A stretch of DNA of 64,000 nt, from NCBI RefSeq assembly GCF_015057185.1, contig NZ_SVEV01000012.1, positions 1 to 64,000 of the forward strand, read 5' to 3'. Source of the stretch: Pseudobutyrivibrio sp. Lineage in GTDB: Bacteria > Bacillota > Clostridia > Lachnospirales > Lachnospiraceae. Made by a program: the position numbers and the translations under genes. The notes under the pieces are model-generated. The model saw only the letters and a list, made by a program, of their open reading frames with translations. It was not told the origin of the DNA and did not search any database. Positions 1 through 10,024 of this stretch are shown here, piece by piece. How positions within the stretch are numbered: position 1 is the first letter of the stretch; each line of letters begins with the position of its first letter.

Positions 1-76
1 TTTTCAAAGTATCTATTTTATCTAAAATATAAAAACTAAGACTTTGAAAAATAGGGCCTTGCCCTAACAATAAAAA

Positions 77-100
77 AGGGCACCGAAAAATCGGTGCCCT
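77..100 (-). terminator. intrinsic terminator after ftsZ
   Basis: Perfect 10-bp inverted repeat AGGGCACCGA-AAAA-TCGGTGCCCT with an A-run on + (T-run on -) just downstream of the ftsZ stop. Confidence 0.85.
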
Positions 101-113
101 AGTAAATACAAAA

Positions 114-1334
114 TTATTTCTTCATTGAGCTCATGAAATCTGGCATTTTGATATTAAGCTCGCGAACTGTGCTCTCTGTAGGAGCAGAAACTGAATCAGG
201 TCTGTGTACTGGATTTGGAGTAACAGGTCTGTTAACAACAGGTGTTGGATTAGTAACGCCTGCCTGGCTTGCTGGAGCAGATGTGCCACGCATACCTGCA
301 AGTAAGTCAGCACCTGACTGTCTAGGCTGTGAGTTGTATACCATTCCAGTTGTGCTGCGGAATGCGCCTGCTGGTGTAGCAGCTGGCTCCCCAAGACCTG
401 TTGCAATAACTGTAACAGATACTTCGTCGTCCATATTCTCATCAACTGTAATACCAAGAATGATATTAGCATCAGCGCCAGTCATATCCTGAACGTATGA
501 TGTAGCCTCATTAGCATCGTTAAGTCCAACATCACCACAGATGTTAACGATAACATCAGTAGCACCCTGGATGCTTGTCTCAAGAAGTGGAGAAGCAACA
601 GCAGCCTTAACAGCCTCAAGAGCCTTCTCATCACCCTTAGCAGATCCGATACCTACATGAGCTAATCCCTTGTCCTTCATAACAGTAGTAACATCTGCGA
701 AGTCAAGGTTAATAAGTGAATTCTTTGTAATAAGATCAGTGATTCCCTGAACTGCCTGGTGAAGAACACCATCAGCCATACGGAAGCTCTCTCCGATTCC
801 CATAGACTTGTTGCAGATTTCAACAAGCTTTTGATTAGGGATAACAATAAGAGTATCAACGCTCTCCTTGAGACGTTCGATACCACTTAACGCATTGTTC
901 ATACGTGGCTTTCCTTCGAATTGGAAAGGCTTTGTAACAATACCTACAGTAAGAATACCTTGTTCCTTTGCAATACGAGCTACAACTGGAGCAGCACCAG
1001 TACCAGTACCACCACCCATTCCACATGTGATGAATACCATATCTGCGCCCTTAATAGCTGCAGAAATGTCCTCTGCGCTCTCCTCGGCTGATTTCATACC
1101 AACCTCAGGGTTCGCACCTGCGCCCTTTCCACCTGTAGTTTTCTCACCTATAGCTAAAAGAGTAGGCGCCTTGCATAAATCAAGTGCCTGCTTATCAGTG
1201 TTGATTCCAATAAACTCAACTCCCCCAATACCCTCTTCAACCATACGCTTTACTGCATTGTTGCCTGCTCCGCCGACGCCTACAACAATGATTCTGACAG
1301 GAGCCCCTGCCTCCTCAGTCGTAATGTTAATCAA
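114..1334 (-). CDS. ftsZ: cell division protein FtsZ
   Basis: Tubulin signature [28 protein letters not shown]-terminus; C-terminal tail [10 protein letters not shown]. Confidence 0.98.
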   Translation of the reverse strand: MINITTEEAGAPVRIIVVGVGGAGNNAVKRMVEEGIGGVEFIGINTDKQALDLCKAPTLLAIGEKTTGGKGAGANPEVGMKSAEESAEDISAAIKGADMVFITCGMGGGTGTGAAPVVARIAKEQGILTVGIVTKPFQFEGKPRMNNALSGIERLKESVDTLIVIPNQKLVEICNKSMGIGESFRMADGVLHQAVQGITDLITKNSLINLDFADVTTVMKDKGLAHVGIGSAKGDEKALEAVKAAVASPLLETSIQGATDVIVNICGDVGLNDANEATSYVQDMTGADANIILGITVDENMDDEVSVTVIATGLGEPAATPAGAFRSTTGMVYNSQPRQSGADLLAGMRGTSAPASQAGVTNPTPVVNRPVTPNPVHRPDSVSAPTESTVRELNIKMPDFMSSMKK

Positions 1335-1492
1335 AACTATATCCTCCTTTTTATTAAACCTCTAAGGGAGGTCGAAAAATCTCTAATACCAAATGTAATA
1401 TACAAAAACCCAATTCAAGTCTTCATAAATACTACTATAATATTATAGTTTTTCCACCTATTTATCAACCGTTTTTTATCAAAAAAAGTATT

Positions 1493-2266
1493 TTATTCTT
1501 CTTGTTCAGCATCTTTCTCAAATACAATATCTGTATTTTGGTTTGAGTAATTTTCAAGATGTAGTGTACCCCACATTCCGTCAATATCGGGAAGTATCAG
1601 TACTATCCTATCTATTTTCTCCTCTAAATATGCTCTATTACCTAGAGATATTTTATAAGTATCGTAAGCAAGTGTAATGTGTCCATTTTCATCATATGAT
1701 ATAACATTTGGCATAAGAGAATTTTTGTTTAATAGCTTGATCAATGATGTAAGATAATTAATTTGGTCGCTGCCAATGGACAACACATCTCCTACTTTAG
1801 GGTCTTCACACGTAACCCCTTCAACCTTCATATAGCCTCTATCAACATATGTTTGACTGATTTCAACTATTTTTCCATCGTAATTAAAATAAATATAGTC
1901 GTCTTCCTCTGCTATGTAACCTAATATTTTCTTTTCTTTACAAACAATATTTACAGAATGCATTCCTGTAATTTGCACTGTAAAATGATCTATAAACTCA
2001 GCATCTCCCTTTGGAAACAGTTTATTTTTGACGAATACATAAATTGTGTTGGTTGAGTATTCATCATCAAGGATATAGTTTTGTATTTCCTCAGATGTGT
2101 ATAAATCTGTACCTTCAACTGTTACAGTTTGCAGTGGACATAAGAAGTAGGCTCCAGCACCTAGAATGAGTACCAAAATGACGATAGCAAGCAAGAGTTC
2201 TATTATAACGAGGACAAAGCCACGTTTTTTTTGACCTTTATTCTTTTTAGACTTCCTCATTATCAA
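1493..2266 (-). CDS. ftsQ: FtsQ/DivIB-type cell division protein (POTRA)
   Basis: Single N-terminal TM, POTRA-like VTVEGTDLYTSEEIQNYI, dcw context. Confidence 0.8.
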   Translation of the reverse strand: MIMRKSKKNKGQKKRGFVLVIIELLLAIVILVLILGAGAYFLCPLQTVTVEGTDLYTSEEIQNYILDDEYSTNTIYVFVKNKLFPKGDAEFIDHFTVQITGMHSVNIVCKEKKILGYIAEEDDYIYFNYDGKIVEISQTYVDRGYMKVEGVTCEDPKVGDVLSIGSDQINYLTSLIKLLNKNSLMPNVISYDENGHITLAYDTYKISLGNRAYLEEKIDRIVLILPDIDGMWGTLHLENYSNQNTDIVFEKDAEQEE

Positions 2267-3404
2267 ACTCCATATTTTTAGATACGCTCAACGCTAAACC
2301 AAGTTCTGTAAGCAAAATCAATACCGAGGTACCACCATAACTAATAAGTGGAAGTGTAACACCTGTATTAGGAATAGAATTAGTAACAACGGCAATATTG
2401 AGAATTACCTGCAATGCAATGTGGGCCATTATTCCGATGCAAATATATGAACCGAACATATCCTTCGCATGGTTAGCAATGTATAAGAGTCTGTATAGTA
2501 AAAGAATATAAAGCAAAATAATACACACAACTCCAAATACTCCAAGCTCCTCGCAAATGATTGAGAAAATCATATCGTTTTGAGCTTCAGGAACTATGTA
2601 TTTTTGCATACTATCTCCCAAGCCTTTGCCAAATAAGCCACCACTACCTATGGCATATAGCCCCTGCAACACTTGGAAACCATTGCCATCCACATAATCT
2701 TCAGGATGAAGCCATGCATTAATTCTTCCCGCACGGTAGCTAGCAAGTGCAATATAAAGCACTACCAAGCACAAACCAGCCAGCCCCAAGCCAATGAATT
2801 TGGTCCATTGTGGAGAGGCAATAAACAGCATAATAACTGCAATTCCTAAAATAATAATAGCTGTCGATAAGTTACTGATAGCAACTATTGCAAATGCAGG
2901 CAAAACTAAGGCAAGTGTCATACATGTTCCAGAAAAGAAAAATCTCTGTGCCTTTGGCGCCCTATCAATAATACTTGCCAAAAGTAAAATAACTGCAATT
3001 TTAATCAGCTCAGAAGGCTGGAACTGTATTGGTCCTATGGTAAGCCATCTGGTAGACTCATTAATTGTTGTTCCAACGAAAATAACCGCGATACATAATA
3101 TCATAGCTCCTAAATACATTGGAAAAACCATAGCAGACCAACGTCTATAATCAACCTTTGTTGTAAAAGCCATACCAATAAATCCAAGCCCTGCTGCGGT
3201 AGCTTGTTTTTTCAAGTAAAAAGTAGAATTCCCCATTTTAAGTGATGCTGCATAAGCTGATGTACTATACAGCATAACAAGTCCAAAAGCTAAGATGAAT
3301 ACAACTATGAGCAATAAAGTATAATCAAAATTCAAAAGCCTCTTTATTTTTTTTCGCTGTTTGGCCTCTCGCCGTGAAACAGCAAGCTCTTTATCCTTTG
3401 CCAT
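2247..3404 (-). CDS. ftsW: SEDS-family protein FtsW/SpoVE
   Basis: Polytopic; motifs GDSMQKYIVPEAQNDMIFSIICEELG and GVTLPLISYGGTSVL typical of FtsW/RodA/SpoVE. Confidence 0.92.
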   Translation of the reverse strand: MAKDKELAVSRREAKQRKKIKRLLNFDYTLLLIVVFILAFGLVMLYSTSAYAASLKMGNSTFYLKKQATAAGLGFIGMAFTTKVDYRRWSAMVFPMYLGAMILCIAVIFVGTTINESTRWLTIGPIQFQPSELIKIAVILLLASIIDRAPKAQRFFFSGTCMTLALVLPAFAIVAISNLSTAIIILGIAVIMLFIASPQWTKFIGLGLAGLCLVVLYIALASYRAGRINAWLHPEDYVDGNGFQVLQGLYAIGSGGLFGKGLGDSMQKYIVPEAQNDMIFSIICEELGVFGVVCIILLYILLLYRLLYIANHAKDMFGSYICIGIMAHIALQVILNIAVVTNSIPNTGVTLPLISYGGTSVLILLTELGLALSVSKNMEFDNEEV

Positions 3405-3422
3405 TAACTCATCCCCGCTCTT

Positions 3423-4370
3423 TTAGACTAAATAATACGCAAAAACGCATAAGAAAATAGTAACAGTTGTAAACACAGCAACAACTTTTACCTCTGACCA
3501 TCCACCAAGCTCATAATGATGGTGGATAGGTGCCATTCTAAAAATTCTTTTTCCCCCAGTAAGTTTAAAATATCCAACCTGTAGGATAACTGATAGTACC
3601 TCTACAAGGTAAATTAAAGCAACAATAATAATAAAGATTGGCATCTGAAGCATATATGCTGTACTAACTACAAAAGCACCTAATGCCAAAGAGCCTGTAT
3701 CACCCATAAAAATCTTTGCTGGGTGCACATTAAACATTAAAAATCCAAACAACGCGCCTATCATTCCTGCGATTGCAGGTACAATATCTGAGCCAAGGGC
3801 TATAGCAACTACACCCCAAAATCCTGCGATTGCAAGTGTAACTGATGTAGCAAGTCCATCTAATCCATCAGTAAAATTAGCTCCATTAACTGTTCCAAGA
3901 ACAGCCAAGAATAATACAACTACAGAAAACCAATTCATATCAACAAGAGCTCTTGTGTAAGGAATTCTAAGCTCAAGCGAAACGTCAGAAAAAGTTGTCA
4001 TATAAACAGCAAAGCCAATTGTAAGGGCAATCTGTCCAAGCATTTTCTGCCATGCTTTAAGACCATCTGAACTTTTTTTGATAGCCTTAAGAAAATCATC
4101 AACAAATCCAAGTACACCAAATCCAAGTGTCATGTAAAGGATAGGGTAAATATGTGGACATGAGCGTCCAAAATAAAATCCAACTACAGCAAATGCAATA
4201 AGAATCATAATACCACCCATAGAAGGTGTTCCATTCTTTAATTTATGTTCTTTGATGTATTCTCTTTCTGTATTTCCCATTTTTAATCTTCTAAGAACAG
4301 GAATACAAATTGGTCCCAAAACTAAAACGATAAAAAATGCTACTAGCATTGGAAAAAATACTTCTAACAT
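3423..4370 (-). CDS. mraY: phospho-N-acetylmuramoyl-pentapeptide transferase MraY
   Basis: GTPSMGGIMI, NFTDGLDGLA, MGDTGSLALG, MAPIHHHYELGGWSE motifs. Confidence 0.97.
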   Translation of the reverse strand: MLEVFFPMLVAFFIVLVLGPICIPVLRRLKMGNTEREYIKEHKLKNGTPSMGGIMILIAFAVVGFYFGRSCPHIYPILYMTLGFGVLGFVDDFLKAIKKSSDGLKAWQKMLGQIALTIGFAVYMTTFSDVSLELRIPYTRALVDMNWFSVVVLFLAVLGTVNGANFTDGLDGLATSVTLAIAGFWGVVAIALGSDIVPAIAGMIGALFGFLMFNVHPAKIFMGDTGSLALGAFVVSTAYMLQMPIFIIIVALIYLVEVLSVILQVGYFKLTGGKRIFRMAPIHHHYELGGWSEVKVVAVFTTVTIFLCVFAYYLV

Positions 4371-4398
4371 ACAAATAACTCCATTCTCAACTAATTCT

Positions 4399-6444
4399 CT
4401 ATTGATTCTCTTCCTCTTCGACCTCTGGTGTCTCAGTAGGATCTGCTGATGACTCCTCTCCTTCTGGAGTATCAGTTGTACCCTCTTCTACATTTGTGCC
4501 CTGTGCCTGTTCTGTTAGCTCAGCGGCAGCCGCAGCTTCTTCTTCCTCAGAAAGTGATGATTCTATTCCTAAATAAGGAAGCGTCTGTGCAAAAATATTA
4601 TGAGCAATTTCCTGAGCGAAGCTACTGTGAGCCTGATTGTTTCCAACAGCACCTACGCCAGGCTCATCAACTACTACGTATACAACGACCTGTGGATCAT
4701 CAACTGGAGCGAAGCCAATAAATGAAACTAAATACTTGTGGTTTCCACGAGGAAGCTTCTCGGCAGTACCTGTTTTACCACCTATCTCATATCCATCCAC
4801 TCCAGCAGTCTTTCCTGTACCATCAGAAACAACATAATGTAAATATTCCTTCATCATATCACTAACTTCTGATGATATTGTAGTTTTTAATAAAGTAGGT
4901 TCAATTTCCTCTACTGTGTTGCCATTGCTATCTGTAATCTTTGTAACCAAATGAGGCTCATATAAATATCCGCCATTCACAATAGAACTAAAACCAGTAC
5001 CTAATTGAATCATAGTTGTATTAAAGTTCTGTCCGAATGAGTTAGTAGCAAGATTGACTGTATGCTCTAAATCTTCTTCTGTGTAAATAAGCGATGCTGT
5101 ACTAGCCTCACCTGTTAAATCTATTCCTGTTTTTTGACCAAAGCCAAATACAGATTGGTAATTTGCAAAGGTCTCTGCCCCGATTACATAGGACATCTGC
5201 ATCAAAGCATCGTTGCATGAATTTGACAACGCTTCAGCGATTGTTTCTTGACCATGACCATTTCTATTAACACAGTGAATAACCTGTGGGTATCCAGGAA
5301 CAAGCTCGCCTCCATCACAGAAATATGTCTCATCTCCTGACAACACACCTGTCTCTAGTCCCATTGCAACAGTAAATGGCTTGAAAGTTGAACCAGGCTC
5401 GTATGTATATGTAATACAAAAATTTTGCCAAATCTGATTTAACTTATCCATTTTTTCTTCGGATGTCATTGCATCTAAATCTTCTTGGGTATAGAAAGCG
5501 GATAAATCTCGTGGATTATTTAGATCAAATCCTGGGTACTGGGCCATTGCAAGAATCTCACCAGTGTTAGGATTCATAACCAATGCTGCTGTATGAAGGG
5601 ACCCAAAGTCCTCTGGCTCATCAGGATGTTCAGCATTCCAGGTTTCCTTTGTTTGATTATTCCAATCAAGTATAGCGTTTTCTACTATGGTTTGAATATT
5701 TACATCCAAAGATAAAACTATGTTATTTCCGTTTGTAGCATCGATAGTAGTCTGCTCCAAGTTGCTATCAGAATTCAAATATCCATAAGTACGGCCATTA
5801 ACGCCATTTAATACGCTGGAGTATTTATTCTCCAAACCAATAACTCCCACGTTACCACTGCTGGCGTAGCCTATTGTTGCTGCTGCCAGGCTTCCATATG
5901 GATACTCTCTAATATATTCCTTTTCAAACCAGATTCCATATATCTTGCCTTTGTTTTCTTCTGATTCTTTTTTTTCAAGGAATGAAGACATTTCCTCATA
6001 GGAAACCTTTTTAGCTAAAATATAGTACTGAGAATTTGGTTTGTCAGAAATCTGAGTACGCATTGTATCTTCATCGATTTCTTCAAAACAGTCAGCCACA
6101 AGATTAACAGTTGATACCACACAGCCTGCTGACTTTTCCTCGTTAGCATTAAGAACCTTGCAATCCAATATTACATTGTAAACATCAACAGATGTAGCAA
6201 GCACTGTGCCTCTGGCATCAATAATATCCCCACGCTGAAAGGGAATGATTGTGCTATCGTAATCCTGCTGTGAAAGGATTATTTTCTCGTATTTGTCTCC
6301 GCTGGTGTACTGAATGTACATCACTCGACCTATTAGAATAACAAAAAGAATACAAACAACTCCAAATACAAACCAGAGCTTTCGTTGCATTCTTTTTAAA
6401 ATTTTATTATTCGGTTTTAACCTACGTCTTTTACTGTCAGCCAT
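4399..6444 (-). CDS. class B penicillin-binding protein (FtsI/SpoVD-like)
   Basis: Transpeptidase motifs YEPGSTFKPFT (SxxK), SNSC (SxN), KTGTAEK (KTG); acidic low-complexity C-terminus. Confidence 0.95.
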   Translation of the reverse strand: MADSKRRRLKPNNKILKRMQRKLWFVFGVVCILFVILIGRVMYIQYTSGDKYEKIILSQQDYDSTIIPFQRGDIIDARGTVLATSVDVYNVILDCKVLNANEEKSAGCVVSTVNLVADCFEEIDEDTMRTQISDKPNSQYYILAKKVSYEEMSSFLEKKESEENKGKIYGIWFEKEYIREYPYGSLAAATIGYASSGNVGVIGLENKYSSVLNGVNGRTYGYLNSDSNLEQTTIDATNGNNIVLSLDVNIQTIVENAILDWNNQTKETWNAEHPDEPEDFGSLHTAALVMNPNTGEILAMAQYPGFDLNNPRDLSAFYTQEDLDAMTSEEKMDKLNQIWQNFCITYTYEPGSTFKPFTVAMGLETGVLSGDETYFCDGGELVPGYPQVIHCVNRNGHGQETIAEALSNSCNDALMQMSYVIGAETFANYQSVFGFGQKTGIDLTGEASTASLIYTEEDLEHTVNLATNSFGQNFNTTMIQLGTGFSSIVNGGYLYEPHLVTKITDSNGNTVEEIEPTLLKTTISSEVSDMMKEYLHYVVSDGTGKTAGVDGYEIGGKTGTAEKLPRGNHKYLVSFIGFAPVDDPQVVVYVVVDEPGVGAVGNNQAHSSFAQEIAHNIFAQTLPYLGIESSLSEEEEAAAAAELTEQAQGTNVEEGTTDTPEGEESSADPTETPEVEEEENQ

Positions 6445-6458
6445 TTTATAACTCTATT

Positions 6459-6947
6459 CTATGGAATGTCATGGTACTGTGACATGTAGTCAGAACCATC
6501 TACACTATAATACACTATTTGGTTGCTAGTTGCATACACCATTCCAAGGTCATTTATGGCTTTATCCTTAATTTCTGAAAGATTTGTTGTAGTTGCAATT
6601 CTGCTCTCTGCAGCCTTGTTATCAGCATTGACCTTTGAAAGCTCATTTTCAAGTTCTGCAACATGATTCATTCTAGTAGAAACATTAGTCTGTAATGCAA
6701 CATATCCAACTAGCATTGTACATGTAAGAATAACTGCAACAATCATATATCCTGTTAATAATCTATTTTTTCTAAGAGCAGCCACTCTTCTTCTATCAGT
6801 AATACGCTGCTTTCTGATAGCCTCTTCGCGCTTTTCACGCTCGCGCTGCTGGCGGGTTGGCAGACTTCTTACAGGGTGGGCAGAATACACCTCTGTCTTT
6901 CTAACTGCGTTTCCCTGATTGTAATAATAAGTCTGTAATTCCTGCAT
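6459..6947 (-). CDS. FtsL-like septum formation protein
   Basis: Small protein with basic N-terminus, one TM and coiled coil, between rsmH and the PBP. Confidence 0.75.
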   Translation of the reverse strand: MQELQTYYYNQGNAVRKTEVYSAHPVRSLPTRQQREREKREEAIRKQRITDRRRVAALRKNRLLTGYMIVAVILTCTMLVGYVALQTNVSTRMNHVAELENELSKVNADNKAAESRIATTTNLSEIKDKAINDLGMVYATSNQIVYYSVDGSDYMSQYHDIP

Positions 6948-7012
6948 TTGTATAACTCCTTAAATCTCTAATGTATATTAAAACTAGTATTTCTCTAACC
7001 GGTACCCGTCTC

Positions 7013-7948
7013 TCAACTTCGGGCAAATACTCTCAATTTTGCGCTCTTTGAACGCGAATTAACCTCTAGCTCTTCTTCACTAGGTAAGATTGGCTTTCTC
7101 GTAACCACCTTACCCTTTGATTTCTTTCCACATACGCAAACTGGAAAATCCTTTGGGCATGTACAAGGGTCTTCATTTCTTTTGAATGCCACCTTTGTGA
7201 TTCGATCCTCTAAGGAATGGAAGGTAATGATACAAAGTCTTCCCTCTGGATTAAGCAAATCAACCATGTCATCAATGTGGTCTTCTAAGACTGTTAGCTC
7301 CCTATTAAGCTCTATTCTAAGAGCTTGATAGGTTCTCTTTGAAGGGTGGCCCTGTCCAACCTGAGCTTTCTTTGGAATGCTCTCGGCAATGATTTTGTTT
7401 AACTGTCCTGCTGTAAGTATTGGAGCCTTTTCCCTTTCTTTGATAATGTTTCTAACAATCTGCTTAGAGAATTTTTCTTCTCCGTATGCATAAAGGACTC
7501 TGGTCAAATCCTCTGCTGAATAGTTGTTTACAATGTCAGCAGCCGTCATAGGATTATCCTTGTCCATTCTCATGTCTAAAGGTGCATCATCTACTCTGTA
7601 AGTAAATCCTCGCTCGGCCTCGTCAAGCTGGAAACTAGAAACGCCAAGGTCAAGCACAATGCCATCTACCTTTGTAACTGAAAACTCAGCAAGTCGTTCC
7701 TTCATAAATTCATAATTGCTATGAATAAATGTTACTTTGTCGCCAAAGCCTGCCAATCTTTCCCCAGCTGCCTTTAATGCATCTGTATCCTGATCAAAGC
7801 AATAGAGATGACCAGTTGTAAGCTTGCTTGCGATTTCAAAGGAATGACCTCCACCGCCTGTGGTACCGTCAACATAGATACCATCTGGTTTAATATTCAA
7901 ATTATCAATTGTCTCATGTAAGAGAACTGAATAATGATTAAATTCCAT
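7013..7948 (-). CDS. rsmH: 16S rRNA (cytosine-1402-N4)-methyltransferase RsmH/MraW
   Basis: HYSVLLHETIDNL, VDGTTGGGGHS, VLDLGVSSFQLD, FHSLEDR. Confidence 0.97.
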   Translation of the reverse strand: MEFNHYSVLLHETIDNLNIKPDGIYVDGTTGGGGHSFEIASKLTTGHLYCFDQDTDALKAAGERLAGFGDKVTFIHSNYEFMKERLAEFSVTKVDGIVLDLGVSSFQLDEAERGFTYRVDDAPLDMRMDKDNPMTAADIVNNYSAEDLTRVLYAYGEEKFSKQIVRNIIKEREKAPILTAGQLNKIIAESIPKKAQVGQGHPSKRTYQALRIELNRELTVLEDHIDDMVDLLNPEGRLCIITFHSLEDRITKVAFKRNEDPCTCPKDFPVCVCGKKSKGKVVTRKPILPSEEELEVNSRSKSAKLRVFARS

Positions 7949-8379
7949 TAGATTCCCAATCCTAACTCTGCCATGTGCTCAGCAATTTCATCCATATCGT
8001 CGTAGGTGCCTTCCTCTGCCCAACGTTCCTTAGACCAAATTTCAATTCGATTTAAAACACCAACAGAAACAACCTCTTTATCAATTCCTGCGTACTCCTT
8101 TAGGTTTCCAGGAATAAGTACTCTTCCCTGCTTATCAATATCGCATTCAGCTGCGCCAGCGAAGAAGAATCTGGAGAACTTTCTAGCATCCTTTGTTGTA
8201 AGTGGAATCTCTCTGAACTTTTCTTCGATAGTCTGCCATTCGCTCATTGGATAAACAAAAAGGCAACCATCAAGTCCCTTTGTAGCCACGAAGTGTTCAC
8301 CAAGCTGTTCACGAAACTTTGCAGGCATAATAAGACGGTTCTTTGCGTCTATATTGTGACTGTATTCGCCCATGAACAT
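7948..8379 (-). CDS. mraZ: MraZ transcriptional regulator; start moved to ATG at 8379 behind GGAGG
   Basis: [22 protein letters not shown] and [18 protein letters not shown] AbrB-like repeats; first gene of dcw cluster. Confidence 0.95.
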   Translation of the reverse strand: MFMGEYSHNIDAKNRLIMPAKFREQLGEHFVATKGLDGCLFVYPMSEWQTIEEKFREIPLTTKDARKFSRFFFAGAAECDIDKQGRVLIPGNLKEYAGIDKEVVSVGVLNRIEIWSKERWAEEGTYDDMDEIAEHMAELGLGI

Positions 8380-8603
8380 GAGACACTTCCTCCTTTCCAA
8401 ATAAGTGGAAGTTCTTCATATCCACCACTTTGTGACACAAATCATCCACTTCTCTCCACTTTTAACTATATTTTATACCATAATCCTTGCCATGGCAACC
8501 CGAAAACCGTGAAAAATCAATGTTTTTCGCATGTGGTGAATTGTGGAGGGGAAAGCACAAAATATAGTGTTTTGTCCCCCAAAAACTAAAAAATGGCACA
8601 AAA

Positions 8604-8630
8604 AAAGACATTGGAATGTCCAATGTCTTT
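8604..8630. terminator. bidirectional hairpin terminator
   Basis: Perfect inverted repeat AAAGACATTGGA-ATG-TCCAATGTCTTT flanked by A/T runs. Confidence 0.75.
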
Positions 8631-8647
8631 CAAAAAATACAATATGT

Positions 8648-8773
8648 AACTATTCAGAGCCAAGTAAATTTTAATTTAGAAAAAGAATGCTAGCATTCTC
8701 TTTTCTATTAAAATTTATTTGGCGAGAAACATACATGAGCAAAAGCAATTTTGCGAATGTATGCTGAATAGTT
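8648..8773. repeat. palindromic three-way-junction element overlapping the lgt stop codon
   Basis: Outer arms AACTATTCAG (8648-8657)/CTGAATAGTT (8764-8773) enclose hairpins 8659-8723 and 8730-8763. Confidence 0.75.
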
Positions 8774-9644
8774 ATTTCTTTCTATAATTATATACAAACA
8801 GACCTGTACCAATCACAACCAGAATGCCCGCCAAAAGCTGGGACACTGGAAGACTTGTACCCCACAATTTGAGCTGATCTGTTCTAATACCTTCAATCCA
8901 GAAGCGCCCTGCGCCGTAGCCAATCAAATAGGTTAAGAATACCTGACCGTCAAACTTCTTTTTCTTTCTAGTACATAACATAAGAATCAAAAGCGCAAGG
9001 TTCCACATAGATTCATATAAAAAAGTAGGATGAACCGAAATGAAATCAACGCCGTTTATACTTTGTAAATGTGTCAGCATTTCCGTAGTAACATCCTCAG
9101 TAGAGCGAATAGCACTAAGAGGAAGAAGCATAGCAAATGGTCCATCTGTATACTGACCAAAAACCTCTCGATTAAAGAAATTTCCCCATCGTCCAAAAAT
9201 TTGGCCGATGACTACGCCAAAAATACCAACATCTGTAAATGCCAAAAACTTTATTTTCTTGCGTTTACAAAGGATAAATACACTGAGGATTCCAGCAAGA
9301 ATACCGCCGTAAATCGCCAGCCCACCTTGTCGAATATTAAAAATGCCAAGGATATTATCCTTATAATATTGCCAAGCAAATATTACATAGTACAATCTAG
9401 CGCCGACAACACCAGCCACTATGGTAATGATGCAAATATCAAGAACTCCATCCTCATCAAAGCCAACTCTTTTGGCTTCTTTTAAAATGAATGTCACCCC
9501 CACCAACATACCAATTGCGATAATTACGCCGTAATAAGCAACGAAAAAGGATCCAATATTGAATCCTTTTCCGACATTATGCAATGTGATATGAAGATGT
9601 GGAAAAATAATAGTATCCAAATCAGTACTCTCCCACAAAATCAA
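8772..9644 (-). CDS. lgt: prolipoprotein diacylglyceryl transferase
   Basis: YGVIIAIGMLVG, GGLAIYGGILAG, GRWGNFFNREVFG, HPTFLYESMWNL. Confidence 0.96.
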   Translation of the reverse strand: MILWESTDLDTIIFPHLHITLHNVGKGFNIGSFFVAYYGVIIAIGMLVGVTFILKEAKRVGFDEDGVLDICIITIVAGVVGARLYYVIFAWQYYKDNILGIFNIRQGGLAIYGGILAGILSVFILCKRKKIKFLAFTDVGIFGVVIGQIFGRWGNFFNREVFGQYTDGPFAMLLPLSAIRSTEDVTTEMLTHLQSINGVDFISVHPTFLYESMWNLALLILMLCTRKKKKFDGQVFLTYLIGYGAGRFWIEGIRTDQLKLWGTSLPVSQLLAGILVVIGTGLFVYNYRKK

Positions 9645-9646
9645 AA

Positions 9647-9994
9647 TTATTGTACGTCATTAAAGAGCTGGTAGATTTCGATTTTTAATGCGTCCGTATC
9701 AGTCATTCCTACAAATATACATCCATATTCATAGAGATTATTTTCAAGCTTGTTTACACGAACAACCTTGAACACGGAATCGATGGTCTCCTTTGTCCAA
9801 ATCTGAATCTTTGCATCAAAGCATGCACCTACTTCAAATTCGATATCAGGAACTCTAAAGGCTAAACCAGTCTTGGAAATATTAGTAACTTCTACCTCCA
9901 TGTACTTGACTGTAGTGATGTTTTCCTCATCAAGTCGCTCGATTTCAACCTTAACATCAATATCCAGACGCTTATTCTTTCTTTTTTCCTCCAT
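9647..9994 (-). CDS. PilZ domain protein (predicted c-di-GMP binding)
   Basis: RKNKR (RxxxR) and NISKTG (NxSxxG) PilZ motifs at the right spacing. Confidence 0.85.
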   Translation of the reverse strand: MEEKRKNKRLDIDVKVEIERLDEENITTVKYMEVEVTNISKTGLAFRVPDIEFEVGACFDAKIQIWTKETIDSVFKVVRVNKLENNLYEYGCIFVGMTDTDALKIEIYQLFNDVQ

Positions 9995-10024
9995 ACTCTT
10001 AACCTCCCAATACTTATGTGTTAG

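Noticed and set aside
133-1365. Antisense and alternate-frame ORFs over ftsZ (133-492 +, 868-1365 +, 131-472 -, 677-886 -)
   Set aside because: Shadow ORFs of a highly conserved gene, with no RBS context or recognisable protein features. The same applies to most short ORFs in the track opposite or inside real genes (e.g. 26799-27314, 41772-42245, 54164-54808, 61160-61720).
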